A stretch of 64,000 nucleotides of DNA. It comes from Macrobrachium rosenbergii (Eukaryota; Arthropoda; Malacostraca; Decapoda; Palaemonidae). Below, piece by piece: positions 1 through 9,560 of this stretch. Made by a program: the position numbers and the translations under genes. How positions within the stretch are numbered: position 1 is the first letter of the stretch; each line of letters opens with the position of its first letter. Where the stretch lies: contig NC_089795.1 in NCBI RefSeq assembly GCF_040412425.1, positions 77,325,163 to 77,389,162 on the forward strand. Reading direction: 5' to 3'. The notes beneath the pieces are model-generated. The model worked only from the letters and a program-made list of their open reading frames with translations. It searched no databases and was not told the DNA's origin.

Positions 1-235
1 CCTTGGGAATAACGTACAATCAAAGGGTAGTATAATTGACAGTGGCTAGGATCATTCATTTGGGCGGAAATTATTCCAAAGACATAGTGAATGCAATATG
101 AAACGATATTTGTTGCTTAAATTTGTAAATAAACGCACACAAACATAAATACATTCGTATATATATGTATACTGTATATATATAATGTCTGCGTGTAATG
201 TATTGCTGATGTGAATGAATACGTGAATGAATGAA
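1..235. other. Unique AT-rich sequence, no gene seen
   Basis: No recognisable coding or repeat structure, apart from a short interrupted TA/TG run around 157-184. The stretch ends in a GAATGAAT-type short repeat just before a degraded retroposon fragment. Confidence 0.5.
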
Positions 236-345
236 TCATGACATTAAGGCTAAAGAGCCAAGCACTGGGACACTTTCAGTCATTCAGCGGTGGTTGGACA
301 GCAAGATGAAGGTTAAGAAAATAAGTGAGATGACGTACACGGATC
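236..345 (+). repeat. Degraded 5' fragment of the CCAAGCACTGGGAC retroposon (subfamily G)
   Basis: The stretch carries the family signature GCCAAGCACTGGGACAC, then TCATTCAGCG, then GGTTGGACAGCAAGATGA. The same three blocks occur in the same order at 14143-14490 (minus strand); the last two also recur, more diverged, at 15045-15365. Only the first third of the unit is visible, so this is a truncated or decayed copy. An open frame of 69 codons crossing it is not evidence for a gene. Confidence 0.5.
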
Positions 346-1440
346 AGCTTCTAACTCGGCCACTAGTGTTACAAGCTAGTACGTTGGGAGCTACAGATCG
401 TGCGAGCATTTTCATGCGACGAATATCTAGACAATATTAATGGCCTCACCGAAGTATCCAGACAATATTGATGGTCCCACCTAGATCTAAAATCCAGCAA
501 GTCTTGTCTAGACCTTAAAATACTAGTACTCGCGCGCTCACACTCGAAAAGCAAAAGTGGCTCTTTTCCGACTTATGAATGGAGACCTCTTGAAGGGCAA
601 GATTCTGAATAAGCGACTCAGTGAATTGAACAAGTGGCTGTTAAGGCTGATTTGGTGATACACTTAAAGCGTAAATGTTACTTGTCTATTATAGCGGAGA
701 CCATTCATATCTTGCTGTTGGTAGCTCGGCCAGTCTATTTTTTTTTTTATTATTATTTGTTGGCTATATTAAGCGATCTTTTTTTCTAAAGGCTTGAGGG
801 TTAAGAGTGGTTGGAAAAATACGCTTCCATATATTGCGCACGGTTTTAGCTATACGCGACAGAGCGTGTGCGCTCACTTGAACAGAAAAATATTAAACGC
901 TTCCAATCATTTTTAATTAATTTCTACAATTAAAGTTGTGCGGCCGATTGATAAGTGAAAGCCTTCGGAACATTACCAATGGTGCCATTAAAAGATTTAT
1001 TCTGATATTGCAATGAAAAGAAAAAAAAAACCATAAACATTTTTTTATGACTGAAATCCTGCGATACACTTCCACACCATGGACTTCTCGAAGGGAATTT
1101 AGGTTGATAACCGAATTCAGCCATGAGTATAAAGTTTCTGTGATAGCTTTAAGAGATTTTGTTAAAATCAAATCACCTTTTTTTCAGGATGGGGAGTCTA
1201 TACCGGTAATTACAACCCTGAAGGGTTGCGGAGGAAGGCAAGGGTTATACTCAACACCGAACTCCAAAGGATTCTTGATTCGGGACGTCGCGTCGTGCAG
1301 AAGAGCAAGAGTAATTTCTTCCATTATTATAAAGTTTATCGTGAAACCCTGTTAATCTCCTATTGTACGGTCATTTATTTATTTCTGTTGAAAAAACAAT
1401 TTTAATGTAAACTCGTAGGCTTTTTAGTTTTTTGTGAAAG
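346..1440. other. Unique sequence, no gene seen
   Basis: Only short open frames that overlap on both strands, with no recognisable domain. There are poly-T/poly-A runs near 737-750 and 1019-1030. I see nothing else that can be supported. Confidence 0.5.
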
Positions 1441-1835
1441 AAAACTATTGTGCCGGCTTTGCCTGTCCGTCCGCACTTTATTCTGTCCGAACTTTTTTCT
1501 GTCCGCCCTCAGATCTTAAAAACTACTGAGGCTAGAGGGCTGCAAATTGGTATGTTGATCATCCACACTCCAATCATCAAACATACCAAATTGCAGCTAG
1601 CCTCAGTAGTTTTTCTTTTATTTAAGGTTAAAGTTAGCCATGATCATGCGTCTGGCAACGATATAGGACAGGCCACCACCGGGTCGTGGTTAAAGATTCA
1701 TGGGCCGCGGCTTATTCAGCGTTATATCGAGACCACCGAAAGATAGATCTATTTTCGGTGGCCTTGATTATACGCAGTACAGAAAACTCGATTGCGCTGA
1801 AGAAACTTCGGCGCATTTTTTACTTGTTTCTTCTT
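1441..1835 (+). repeat. Hairpin-rich interspersed repeat
   Basis: A compact block with several strong stem-loops in series. The largest pairs 1518-1558 with 1575-1614 (stem core ACTACTGAGGCTAG against CTAGCCTCAGTAGT, with a small indel). A second is at 1733-1761 (CCACCGAAA against TTTTCGGTGG). A third is at 1793-1815 (TGCGCTGAAG, loop AAA, CTTCGGCGCA, with one G-T pair) and runs straight into a T-rich stretch. A short one lies near 1676-1690. I recall near-identical sequence as widespread in shrimp and prawn transcripts, but could not check. The class (MITE, Helitron-like, Penelope-like or SINE) is not decided. No coding capacity is evident. Confidence 0.7.
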
Positions 1836-2835
1836 GTAACGGTAACTAATCTACTCGTAAGCATGAACTGTCTTGGCAATCTGTTTCATTTCTATAGTAG
1901 TAAAAATATCAATTCTGGGACATTCATATCATCAGGTCACCTGCGCTTGGCAACCCATTAGCGCTGTCACTCATAATGAAAGAATAAAGGGAAACGGTGA
2001 TAACTTCATGTATAGAGCCATTGAACGAAGTTCATGAAGGAAAAGCGTAAGACCTCGGTGACAAAGAAGAAATAAAGGAGTTTATTACTTAAAGGTAACG
2101 AGGGACAACACGTTCCAGAGGTATCAGAGCACGCCCAAGAATGAATACGGATACACATAAGAATCTCCTCAAAACACGCATATCCTAAGTTTCTCTTGAC
2201 ATAAATGAGGAAATGTTTGTTGTCTAATAAAAAAAGAGCAAGTCTAAACTTGAAGTATAAACAAGAATTCTAATTAAAAGGAAAGTTTTACCTTCAGAGT
2301 TTTCGAAGACATTACAGGAAACAGACCCCACTTTAATTTGGGAGACGTGCTTCAAGTGAGGCCAACCAGTTCCATTACGGACAGAAGATGCTCTAATGAA
2401 GAGACACAGCGGTAGCGCTCTGGTTATTAACTCTGGCATTGGAGAAGCAGTTTAAAATGATTTTGTGGAACAGTCTTGTTGAATGCTATGACATTTTATA
2501 TACTTGCTACTGTACAGTCCAGACCTATATTGCACAATCTGCCAAAATTACGTAAGATAGATAGGGAAACGTTTTCAGCTAACAAAATCGCCGTTTTAGG
2601 TGAAGTGGCGATTCAAGATCTGAAATGTGAGTTGTGGGCAAAGCAAAATAGGGGGCATGGTCCCAGGTGTGCAAAAAAGAGGGTATCACTCATGGTACCA
2701 TATCATGGACTGAACATTCAGATAAGACTGAAAATCCTAGTTGGTACAGAAACTAATGAAGCACAGAGCAGAAATATGATTGCATTCTACAATGTAAAAT
2801 CGAGTGTACGTAAATGCTTATATTTATATGCAAAC
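1836..2835. other. Unique sequence, no gene seen
   Basis: No recognised repeat or domain. A forward frame from 2476 encodes 163 codons, but its C-terminal third is microsatellite and the rest matches nothing I know, so I do not call a gene. Confidence 0.45.
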
Positions 2836-2932
2836 GCTATGTATATATGTATATGTGTATATATATACATACACACATATATATATGTGTGTATATATAT
2901 ATATGTATGTATGTATGTATGTGTGTGTGAAT
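2836..2932. repeat. Compound TA/TG microsatellite
   Basis: Alternating purine-pyrimidine TATATG, TACACA and TATG repeats. The inner part reads almost as an inverted repeat (ATATATACATACACACATAT followed by TATATGTGTGTATATATA). Confidence 0.85.
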
Positions 2933-3533
2933 GCAAGAGAATGAGGTATACTTCTAACTTAACTTAAGAGAATGAGAAGTCCTTTTATGTTCAATCACCA
3001 CGAAGATCATGCACAAAAGCACTTACACAGATATCAGCCAATATCAAATAACTATCCGCTTTTGACACAAAGTGTAGAAATTGAGAGTATCTTTAATCTT
3101 TCATTACCTTGCTCTTCTTTCATCTGGACCGCCTGGCCTCAACATATTCTTCCCGCGATCACCTTGAAGATTCTTCCATTAACCCCGGCAAATATTCGCC
3201 TCAACGAGGCAACGATCCTGCAAAAACAAACTTCAATAATTTCGCGTTGCATATTCATTCCCTTCTCTTATCCAGCGAACTTGATACCTAATACCATTAA
3301 TCATTTTCTTCCCCTTTACTTCAGTCACTTATCTGCAGATTATTCTCCCCCTCGCTTCATTCTCTTCCTCGTCTTCCCGACTTCCGTCCACAGCTTCTTC
3401 CGAGTTCACTTTCATTTTCTCTCCGGTAATATAATGAGCTCTGTATTATTCTTACAAGCGCAGATAAGGTTTGGTTCAATTCAGAATGTATTTTCACATG
3501 CAGCAGACAACTGACTTTTTATACTCCACAAAT
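2933..3533. other. Pyrimidine-biased unique sequence
   Basis: Contains a forward frame of 180 codons (2972-3514). Its composition (Phe, Leu, Ser, Pro and His) follows the C/T-rich base bias and shows no domain, so a gene is not supported. Confidence 0.4.
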
Positions 3534-3737
3534 ACCTTTTGGAAATAACTCTCACCAAAGAGAAAGTTGAATTGATAAGTGCTTCTGCCCAGACCAGGTT
3601 TCGAACCTGCGTCTTAAGGGTTTTGATACAGAGGTAGACGGCTAGGAATCGAACCTCCTGACCTGGGCAGATTTCCTTATAAATTATTCCCCTCGAATAT
3701 AAGTCATTCCCAAGGTAAAGAGAAATTAATATGAAGA
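3534..3737. repeat. Two SINE-2 copies joined head to head
   Basis: The halves are inverted copies of one another around position 3630. Left TCTGCCCAGACCAGG faces right CCTGACCTGGGCAGA. The outer parts also match: TTGGAAATAACTCTCACCAAAG on the left is the complement of the TAAGTCATTCCCAAGG type on the right. Each half has a box-B-like motif near the centre (GGTTTCGAACC and, complemented, GGTTCGATTCC). The same tail occurs singly at 36048-36144, which defines a dispersed SINE-like family. A single tRNA gene is excluded because neither strand gives an A box at proper spacing. Confidence 0.65.
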
Positions 3738-4003
3738 ATTAAGTCAGTTAAAACAAATAGATGACTTTAAAATGCCGGTATACAGTAAGATTCTTGAGCG
3801 TGTAGAAATAACTTTTCCTCAGTGTACATGATTAAACGAAGTAACGTGGAAGTCCCACAAGTACATGAAACAATGGTTCACACCGAGTTTGCTTAAGTTT
3901 GTCTTGCAAGTTGTTAACTGCGTATATATAATGTCCATTGTGTTGTCCCAGAGTCTTTGGGAAACTTGGTTCCCACCTGTCATCCTGTCGTTTGTGTTAC
4001 TAT

Positions 4004-4008
<5 letters not shown>
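3738..4008. other. Unique sequence before the GA array
   Basis: No feature recognised. Confidence 0.4.
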
Positions 4009-4041
<33 letters not shown>

Positions 4042-4184
4042 GGGGTTAATGAAGTATTTAAAGTAATAAAGACAAAATTTATGATTCTAAGACTTACATC
4101 TGGCGAAAAGGTAGAGAGAGAGAGAGGTAATGAAGTATTTAAAGTAATAAAGACAAAATTCATGATTCTAAGATTTACATCTGT

Positions 4185-4257
<73 letters not shown>

Positions 4258-4313
4258 ATGAAGTATTTAAAATAATAAAGACAAAATTCATGATTCTAAG
4301 ATTTGCATCTGTC

Positions 4314-4386
<73 letters not shown>

Positions 4387-4455
4387 TTTAAAGTAATAAA
4401 GACAAAATTCATGATTCTAAGACTTACATCTGTCAAAAGAAAGAGAGAGAGCGAA

Positions 4456-4517
<62 letters not shown>

Positions 4518-4639
4518 TATTTAAAGTAATAAAGACAAAAATTCATGCTTCTAAGATTTACATCTGTTAAAAAGAGAAGAGGGGGTATTTAAAGTAATGA
4601 AGACAAAATTATGATTCTAAGACTTACATCTGGCGAAAG

Positions 4640-4710
<71 letters not shown>
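4009..4710. repeat. GA-anchored minisatellite array A
   Basis: Six copies of a 55-63-bp unit start near 4048, 4129, 4258, 4384, 4514 and 4586. The core is GTATTTAAAGTAATAAAGAC followed by an ATGATTCTAAGACTTACATC-type segment. Most are separated by pure (GA)n tracts of about 15 to 75 bp; only the last pair is joined by a short purine spacer. The units differ by a few substitutions and 1-3-base indels, while the GA tracts differ widely in length. Open frames here encode Arg-Glu or Ser-Leu runs and are artefacts. Confidence 0.9.
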
Positions 4711-4713
<3 letters not shown>

Positions 4714-5034
4714 TTAAAAGCCGTGGGAAGAAAGAGCGGGATAATAAAAGAGAGTGGCAGAGACAATAATCGACAGGATGGAAAACGCTAGAAACTGGGG
4801 GACAAAAAGCTGACGTGAATGGGTTGGAAAGGGAACGGCAAGAGCAGGTGCGGAGAAAGGGCTACAGAGGGTGGGAAGAAGGAAGGAGAAAAATGGAGCA
4901 GCGAGAGAGAGAAAAAAGGAATAGATTCTGAAAGGTGAAGGAACGCTATTGAAGGGGAAATGCATTTGTTGAATGTGAGCATCAAGAATAAAAATGAGAA
5001 GAAGAAACAGCAGGCAACAGGAGAGCATAAAGAG
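4711..5034. other. Purine-rich spacer between two GA arrays
   Basis: Strongly A/G-rich on this strand, with GGAGAAAGG-type words but no regular period. It may be a decayed part of the same satellite landscape. No gene is supported. Confidence 0.4.
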
Positions 5035-5057
5035 GAAACTGTAAAGAGATCTTCGTG

Positions 5058-5128
<71 letters not shown>

Positions 5129-5201
5129 AAATTGTAAAAATATCTCCGTGCAGAGAGAGATAGAGAGAGAGAAAGAAGAGGAAATTGTAAAAGATCTTCG
5201 T

Positions 5202-5261
<60 letters not shown>

Positions 5262-5334
5262 AAATTGTAAAAATATCTCCGTGCAGAGAGAGATAGAGAG
5301 AGAGAAAGAAGAGGAAATTGTAAAAGATCTTCGT

Positions 5335-5372
<38 letters not shown>

Positions 5373-5394
5373 AAATTGTAAAAAGATCTCTGTG

Positions 5395-5461
<67 letters not shown>

Positions 5462-5525
5462 AAATTGTAGAAAGATCTTCGTGGCGGGCAGAGAGAGAAA
5501 AGGAAACTTAAAAAATACCATCGTG

Positions 5526-5593
<68 letters not shown>

Positions 5594-5659
5594 AGAGGAA
5601 ATTGTAGAAAGATCTTCGTGGGGGGCAGAGAGAAAAGGAAACTTAAAAATACCATCGTG

Positions 5660-5712
<53 letters not shown>
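5035..5712. repeat. GA-anchored minisatellite array B with higher-order structure
   Basis: About ten copies of a ~32-bp unit (GAGGAAATTGTAAAAGATCT, then TCGTGGGCAG) lie between (GA)n tracts, unrelated to the array A unit. Two higher-order blocks are visible. The block at 5123-5208 recurs at 5255-5340 with no difference that I can see. The block at 5455-5530 (unit plus an AAAAGGAAACTT variant) recurs at 5591-5664 with minor changes. The long minus-strand frame of 344 codons through this array encodes only Ser-Leu runs and unit sequence. Confidence 0.9.
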
Positions 5713-5929
5713 TTGATGACAGAACCCATTGGCTAAAAGGCAATACATTTTTTATCAGTTTTTGATGGGCTTGCAAACAATGTTTCATATCTGGATCCAA
5801 ATTGCTCTCTAATAATTAACTCGTTCAGTCCGCGTTTCAAAATCCTCGCCAGAGATTTGTTTTCAATTAGAAACATATGTGCGCCCGTGTGTGAGTGTGC
5901 ATTTGCAACATGTTGACGTACCGTCTGTG
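5713..5929. other. Unique sequence
   Basis: No recognised feature. Confidence 0.4.
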
Positions 5930-6180
5930 GAAATTGCACAAACGTATTGTTATAAAAAATACTGAAAGTGCAAACCTAGCCCATTTTTTTTTTCACCGTA
6001 ACCTGCATTGAAAAGGGGATAAGGGAAGTGCATATGAATATGCATTCATCGCAGCATATTGATATAATGGTTGCTAGTGGTCCAGTGGGTAAGAAGTTCT
6101 CCTGACAAGAGAAAGTTCCCGGGTGCGATTCCCGGGCGAGCTGGGATGCCTTAGACACTTTCCATAAATCTCTTTTTTTC
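5930..6180 (+). repeat. Interspersed repeat with internal tRNA-like domain, copy 1
   Basis: Positions 5930-6067 match the complement of 6758-6896 closely (shared blocks CACAAACGTATTG, CACTTCCCTTATCC and TTTCAATGCAG). The match continues into the tRNA-like part: GTGGTCCAGTGGGTAAG here against GTGGTCCGGGGGGTAAG in the partner, then GCTGGGATGC in both. The repeat unit is therefore about 250 bp and the tRNA-like domain lies in its second half, unlike a standard SINE that begins with the tRNA head. Copy 2 is inverted and about 500 bp away. Confidence 0.75.
6071..6142 (+). tRNA. tRNA-like pseudogene domain (anticodon position GAC), part of a repeat
   Basis: A box TGGTCCAGTGG lies at 6078-6088. The anticodon stem TTCTC/GAGAA (6097-6101 and 6109-6113) is perfect and has a 7-nt loop CTGACAA with U33 and GAC at the anticodon place. 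A 5-nt variable region follows, then a perfect T stem CCGGG/CCCGG around the loop TGCGATT (6124-6130). All spacings are those of a class-I tRNA. The acceptor arms (6071-6077 and 6136-6142) do not pair, and the B box has one mismatch (GGTGCGATTCC). It is therefore a tRNA-derived domain inside a repeat, not a working tRNA gene. By anticodon it would be valine-like, but the parent tRNA is not established. Confidence 0.65.
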
Positions 6181-6339
6181 CCTCTTGTAGATTTAGTCTT
6201 AAGAAACTGACATCATACCGATACGTGACTAGGCAAAACGCAAATGATAACGTATCTATCAAAGATATATTATGGTAAATTAGGAAAACTATCAAAGAAA
6301 AATTAAAAATGTGAAAATTCCTAGAGATTTATTAGAGTA
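6181..6339. other. Unique AT-rich spacer
   Basis: Lies between the inverted repeats. No feature recognised. Confidence 0.35.
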
Positions 6340-6546
<207 letters not shown>

Positions 6547-6669
6547 TATCACTCTGGGGATAAGAAACTAGACTAAGAGGCATAAACATCATCTCTATCA
6601 AAGTTCCAGTAAAGGTAAAACTAAAACATGCAATCGCGTGATTTCAGTTTCTTCAGACAAAGGCTTCAA

Positions 6670-6896
6670 GAGGAAGACTGAGAGTTAAGGGAACGTATCT
6701 AAGAAAAAGCATCCCAGCTTTAGAATAACGCCTTACCCCCCGGACCACGAATAACCATCACGTCCATATAAGCTATTATGAATGAATATTCATTCGCACT
6801 TCCCTTATCCCGTTTTCAATGCAGCTTATGGTGAAAAAAAAAGGGGCTCAATTTGCACGTCAGTATTTTTTTATACAATACGTTTGTGAGATTTCT
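6670..6896 (-). repeat. Interspersed repeat with tRNA-like domain, copy 2 (deleted)
   Basis: Inverted partner of 5930-6180. Read on the minus strand it has the same upstream module and the start of the tRNA-like domain, but about 40 bases covering the anticodon and T arms are missing before the shared GCTGGGATGC. Several indels show that it is an old copy. The two copies make potential snap-back arms with a loop of roughly 500-700 nt. Confidence 0.7.
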
Positions 6897-6914
6897 ATAG
6901 GTAGATAGATTTAT

Positions 6915-7010
6915 AGATTTTAGGCATATATGCCAAACACTGGGGCAACAAAGGCCATTCAGCAGGTAGAATCAAATGTTGTAAATTTCTAGGCTTATTA
7001 AGGTAAAAAG
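6915..7010 (+). repeat. Decayed 5' fragment of the CCAAGCRCTGGGAC retroposon
   Basis: TTTAGGCATATATGCCAAAC, CACTGGGGCAAC and GGCCATTCAGCA align with TTTAGGCCAAAGGCCAAGC, CTGGGACC and GGTCATTCAGCG of the fuller copies at 7686 and 8316. Similarity fades after about 90 bases. Confidence 0.5.
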
Positions 7011-7429
7011 GTTGAAAGGAGCGTGGAATAAAAAGTATATACAGAATTTAAAGCGTTATGAAGGTTATTACAGAATTCGCAGAACCTTGTGAAAAGACAG
7101 AAAAACTTTACAACAAAAGCATACCTACATCATTGTCAGCAAGAGTAGGGTTCGGAGAACTGAAATACAAAGATAAAGGAATTCGGATTAGCGTAGAATG
7201 TTGTTAGAGGAATGGAAGAGGAAGATACTTCAAGATACGACAATATGCTGGGAAACAGAGTAAGTTAGCAGATTATTATATTGAGAACTAAACCCCATGG
7301 TTGAAGCATATGCACAAACCAAGGCGACAAAACCAAGCTCAAACGAGCCTGAGATGAGAAACTCCAGTAAAAATAATACTTTTCAGATGATCTTCCGCTC
7401 TGAGATTAGAAAGCTGAGATGTACTAATT
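7011..7429. other. Unique sequence
   Basis: No recognised coding or repeat feature. Confidence 0.4.

Positions 7430-7509
<80 letters not shown>
7430..7509. repeat. (ATT)n microsatellite
   Basis: Uninterrupted run of about 26 ATT/TAT trinucleotides. The flanks do not carry the CAGAAGATGAACCC tail seen beside the ATT runs at 45368 and 50710. Confidence 0.95.
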
Positions 7510-7510
<1 letters not shown>

Positions 7511-7674
7511 CCAGCATCCTTCTGTTTTCTCAGGAAGTCATCAGGGAAGAGGTTCTTAGACCCAGCAGAGGCTGGTACCTATTCAGAGCTGGGGGATGGA
7601 ATCGGTGTTCAAAGATACGCCTCTATATGCAGAATATAAGATCTAACCATACAATCTATACACTGTATTCATAC

Positions 7675-8011
7675 AAGTATTCTCGCATAGAATATGGAAA
7701 TATAGAATTTAGGCCAAAGGCCAAGCTCTGGGACCTAAGAGGTCATTCAGCGCTGAAAGGAAAGTTAACCTTTAGAAGGTTTGAAAGGTGTAACAGGAGG
7801 AAAACCTCGCACTTACACTGAGAAACAATTGTTAGGAGAGAGTGGAAAGTCAGATGGAAGACAGAGAATATGAACGGAGGTACAGAAAAATGAACGAAAG
7901 AGGTTGTAATTAGTGGCCGAAAGAACGCTGCAATGAACCTCAAGTAATGACTATTGTGCACCATGTGAGGTGCACGAACGGCACTAACCCCCTACGGAGA
8001 AAGTATTCTTG
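7675..8011 (+). mobile_element. Stem-loop-ended SINE-like retroposon (subfamily F), copy 1
   Basis: The body runs from about 7686 to 8000, starting GAATATGGAAATATAGAATT. It contains CCAAGCTCTGGGACC, GGTCATTCAGCGCTGAAAGG and GAAAGGTGTAACAGGAGGAA. The 3' end has a perfect stem GTGCACC/GGTGCAC (7956-7975) and the tail CGGCACTAACCCCC. It is flanked by AAGTATTCTCG (7675-7685) and AAGTATTCTTG (8001-8011), a target-site duplication with 10 of 11 bases matching, as expected for LINE-driven insertion. No clear A and B boxes are seen. The frames through it are non-coding by this reading. Confidence 0.8.
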
Positions 8012-8301
8012 TAATCTTGGTATATGTAATAACAAAAGAAAAAGGCACAACGTCGCTGCCGAATGTGAAGAAAAAAAAAAAAGTAAAAAGAACGACTGGG
8101 ATTTGGCCCGCGCCTATATCCCACGGCTCCTCTGAAACAATGAAACTTCACAGAATTGCAGACACACAGGAATAACGAAATATTTCCAATCCAAAAACTT
8201 TAATTCACAGATATCCCCATGAAAGCAATGGCAGGTCATAAAAGTATTGGAAGTTCCCTACTCTTCAATCCGTTTAATCCCACATGGATAGTGGGACTTG
8301 T
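8012..8301. other. Unique sequence between two retroposon copies
   Basis: No feature recognised. Confidence 0.4.
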
Positions 8302-8625
8302 CCCATTCTGTATTGGGAATATAAGATTTAAGCCAAAACCCAAGCGCTGGGACCTATGAGGTCATTCAGCGCTGAAAGGAAAATTGAGAGTAGAAAGGTC
8401 TGAAAGGTGTAACAGGAGGAAAATCTCACAGTTGCACTACGACAAGATTGCTAGGAGAGGGTGGAAGTAAGATGGAAGAAAGAGAATATGAACGGAGGTA
8501 TAGTCAAAGGAATGAACGAGGTTGCAGCTAGGGTGCCGAAGGGTCGCTGCAAAGAACCTTAAGTAATGCCTACAGTGCGCCGCGTGAGATGCACTGACGG
8601 CACTAACACCCCCCATTCTGTACTG
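8302..8625 (+). mobile_element. Stem-loop-ended SINE-like retroposon (subfamily F), copy 2
   Basis: The body at about 8316-8611 aligns over its whole length with the copy at 7686-8000. The flanks are CCCATTCTGTATTG (8302-8315) and CCCATTCTGTACTG (8612-8625), a 14-bp duplication with one mismatch. The 3' stem-loop is present with substitutions (GTGCGCC and GATGCAC). Separate target duplications show that the two neighbouring copies inserted independently rather than arising by tandem duplication. Confidence 0.85.
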
Positions 8626-9249
8626 AAAGTGCCCTTGTTTAAAGTTCATGCATAAATATTTGTTTACAAAAGTCTAAGGAAACAAAATGTTGGTTTTCAA
8701 ATAGCAGTTTCCTTGTAATCTTTAAAAATGTACTGTTGCTGATACAATTTTCTGTGAGAAAATTAAAAAATATACATCTTTGTAGCAGCATTTGAAAGGA
8801 GTACCTTAATTTTTGTTTATTCCAGGGTACGAATAAACGATGACCCGTTGGATTTTTTAAGTGTTTTTGCTTAAAACCTCACACACCGACTGGAGAGCAG
8901 TGTTTCGTATAATACAAAGTACTTATCGTAGTAATTAGCTTTTTAGTTGGAATGTTACATTTGGAGCACGGCCATTACAAGGCTACCTTAGGTACTCTGC
9001 CTAATCCATGTTCACACAATGGCCACTTTTAATCTCTATAAGTTTCAAGGGTTCAATATGATTTTACCTCTCGAGTACAGAAAGAGAAAAATGGGGAAAA
9101 AAAGAGAAACAATTGAAAACAAAGTCCTCCATCACCCTCACGCTACCTGGAACGGTAAGATATAAATAAAGAAAAAAAATCTTCATTCTTTCTGGGTCTC
9201 TCCCAATATCTGACAACCTAAAATATTTTCGGCAGTAATGAAATGGCTG
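8626..9249. other. Unique sequence, no gene seen
   Basis: AT-rich, with short frames only. Nothing recognised. Confidence 0.45.
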
Positions 9250-9560
9250 TTGTATAACCACTAAATTGCCGGGGGGGAGATTACTTACATTGCATTTACA
9301 TGCATTATAAAAACAATCAAAGGAAAGAATAAAAAAAGACTGTGCTGAAGCTAAAAAAAAAAAAAAAACAATTCCATGGCTTCATTGTAAATAAAAATCT
9401 GATTGTATAACCACCAAACTGAGGAGGGAGGGTATATTTAAATAGCATTTATATACATCATGTAAATAATCGAAGGAATGAATTTAAAAAATCCTATGAT
9501 AACGCTATAAAAAAAATTCCATTGTTTCTTTGTAAATAAAAATTTGCGTGTTTCAGCGAC
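9250..9560. repeat. Tandem duplication, two units of about 160 bp
   Basis: TTGTATAACCACTAAATTG at 9250 recurs as TTGTATAACCACCAAACTG at about 9413. Both are followed by a G-rich GGGGGGAG or GGAGGGAG patch, AT-rich matching text, an A-run, ATTCCAT and TTGTAAATAAAAAT. The offset is about 163 bp, with substitutions and small indels. Confidence 0.75.

Noticed and set aside
2972..3514. 180-codon plus-strand frame as a gene
   Set aside because: C/T-rich composition bias, no domain, no second exon or splice context, and an overlapping frame in another phase.
4009..5712. CRISPR-like array
   Set aside because: Regular repeats and spacers are superficially present, but the spacers are GA microsatellite of varying length, no cas genes occur, and the DNA is eukaryotic.
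4714..5748. 344-codon minus-strand open frame
   Set aside because: It is almost entirely Ser-Leu from (GA)n tracts plus the minisatellite unit. The frame stays open only because the repeat lacks stops.
6071..6142. Functional tRNA-Val gene
   Set aside because: Anticodon and T arms are good, but the acceptor arms do not pair and the B box has a mismatch. The unit also occurs as a deleted inverted copy nearby, so it is a repeat-borne pseudogene.
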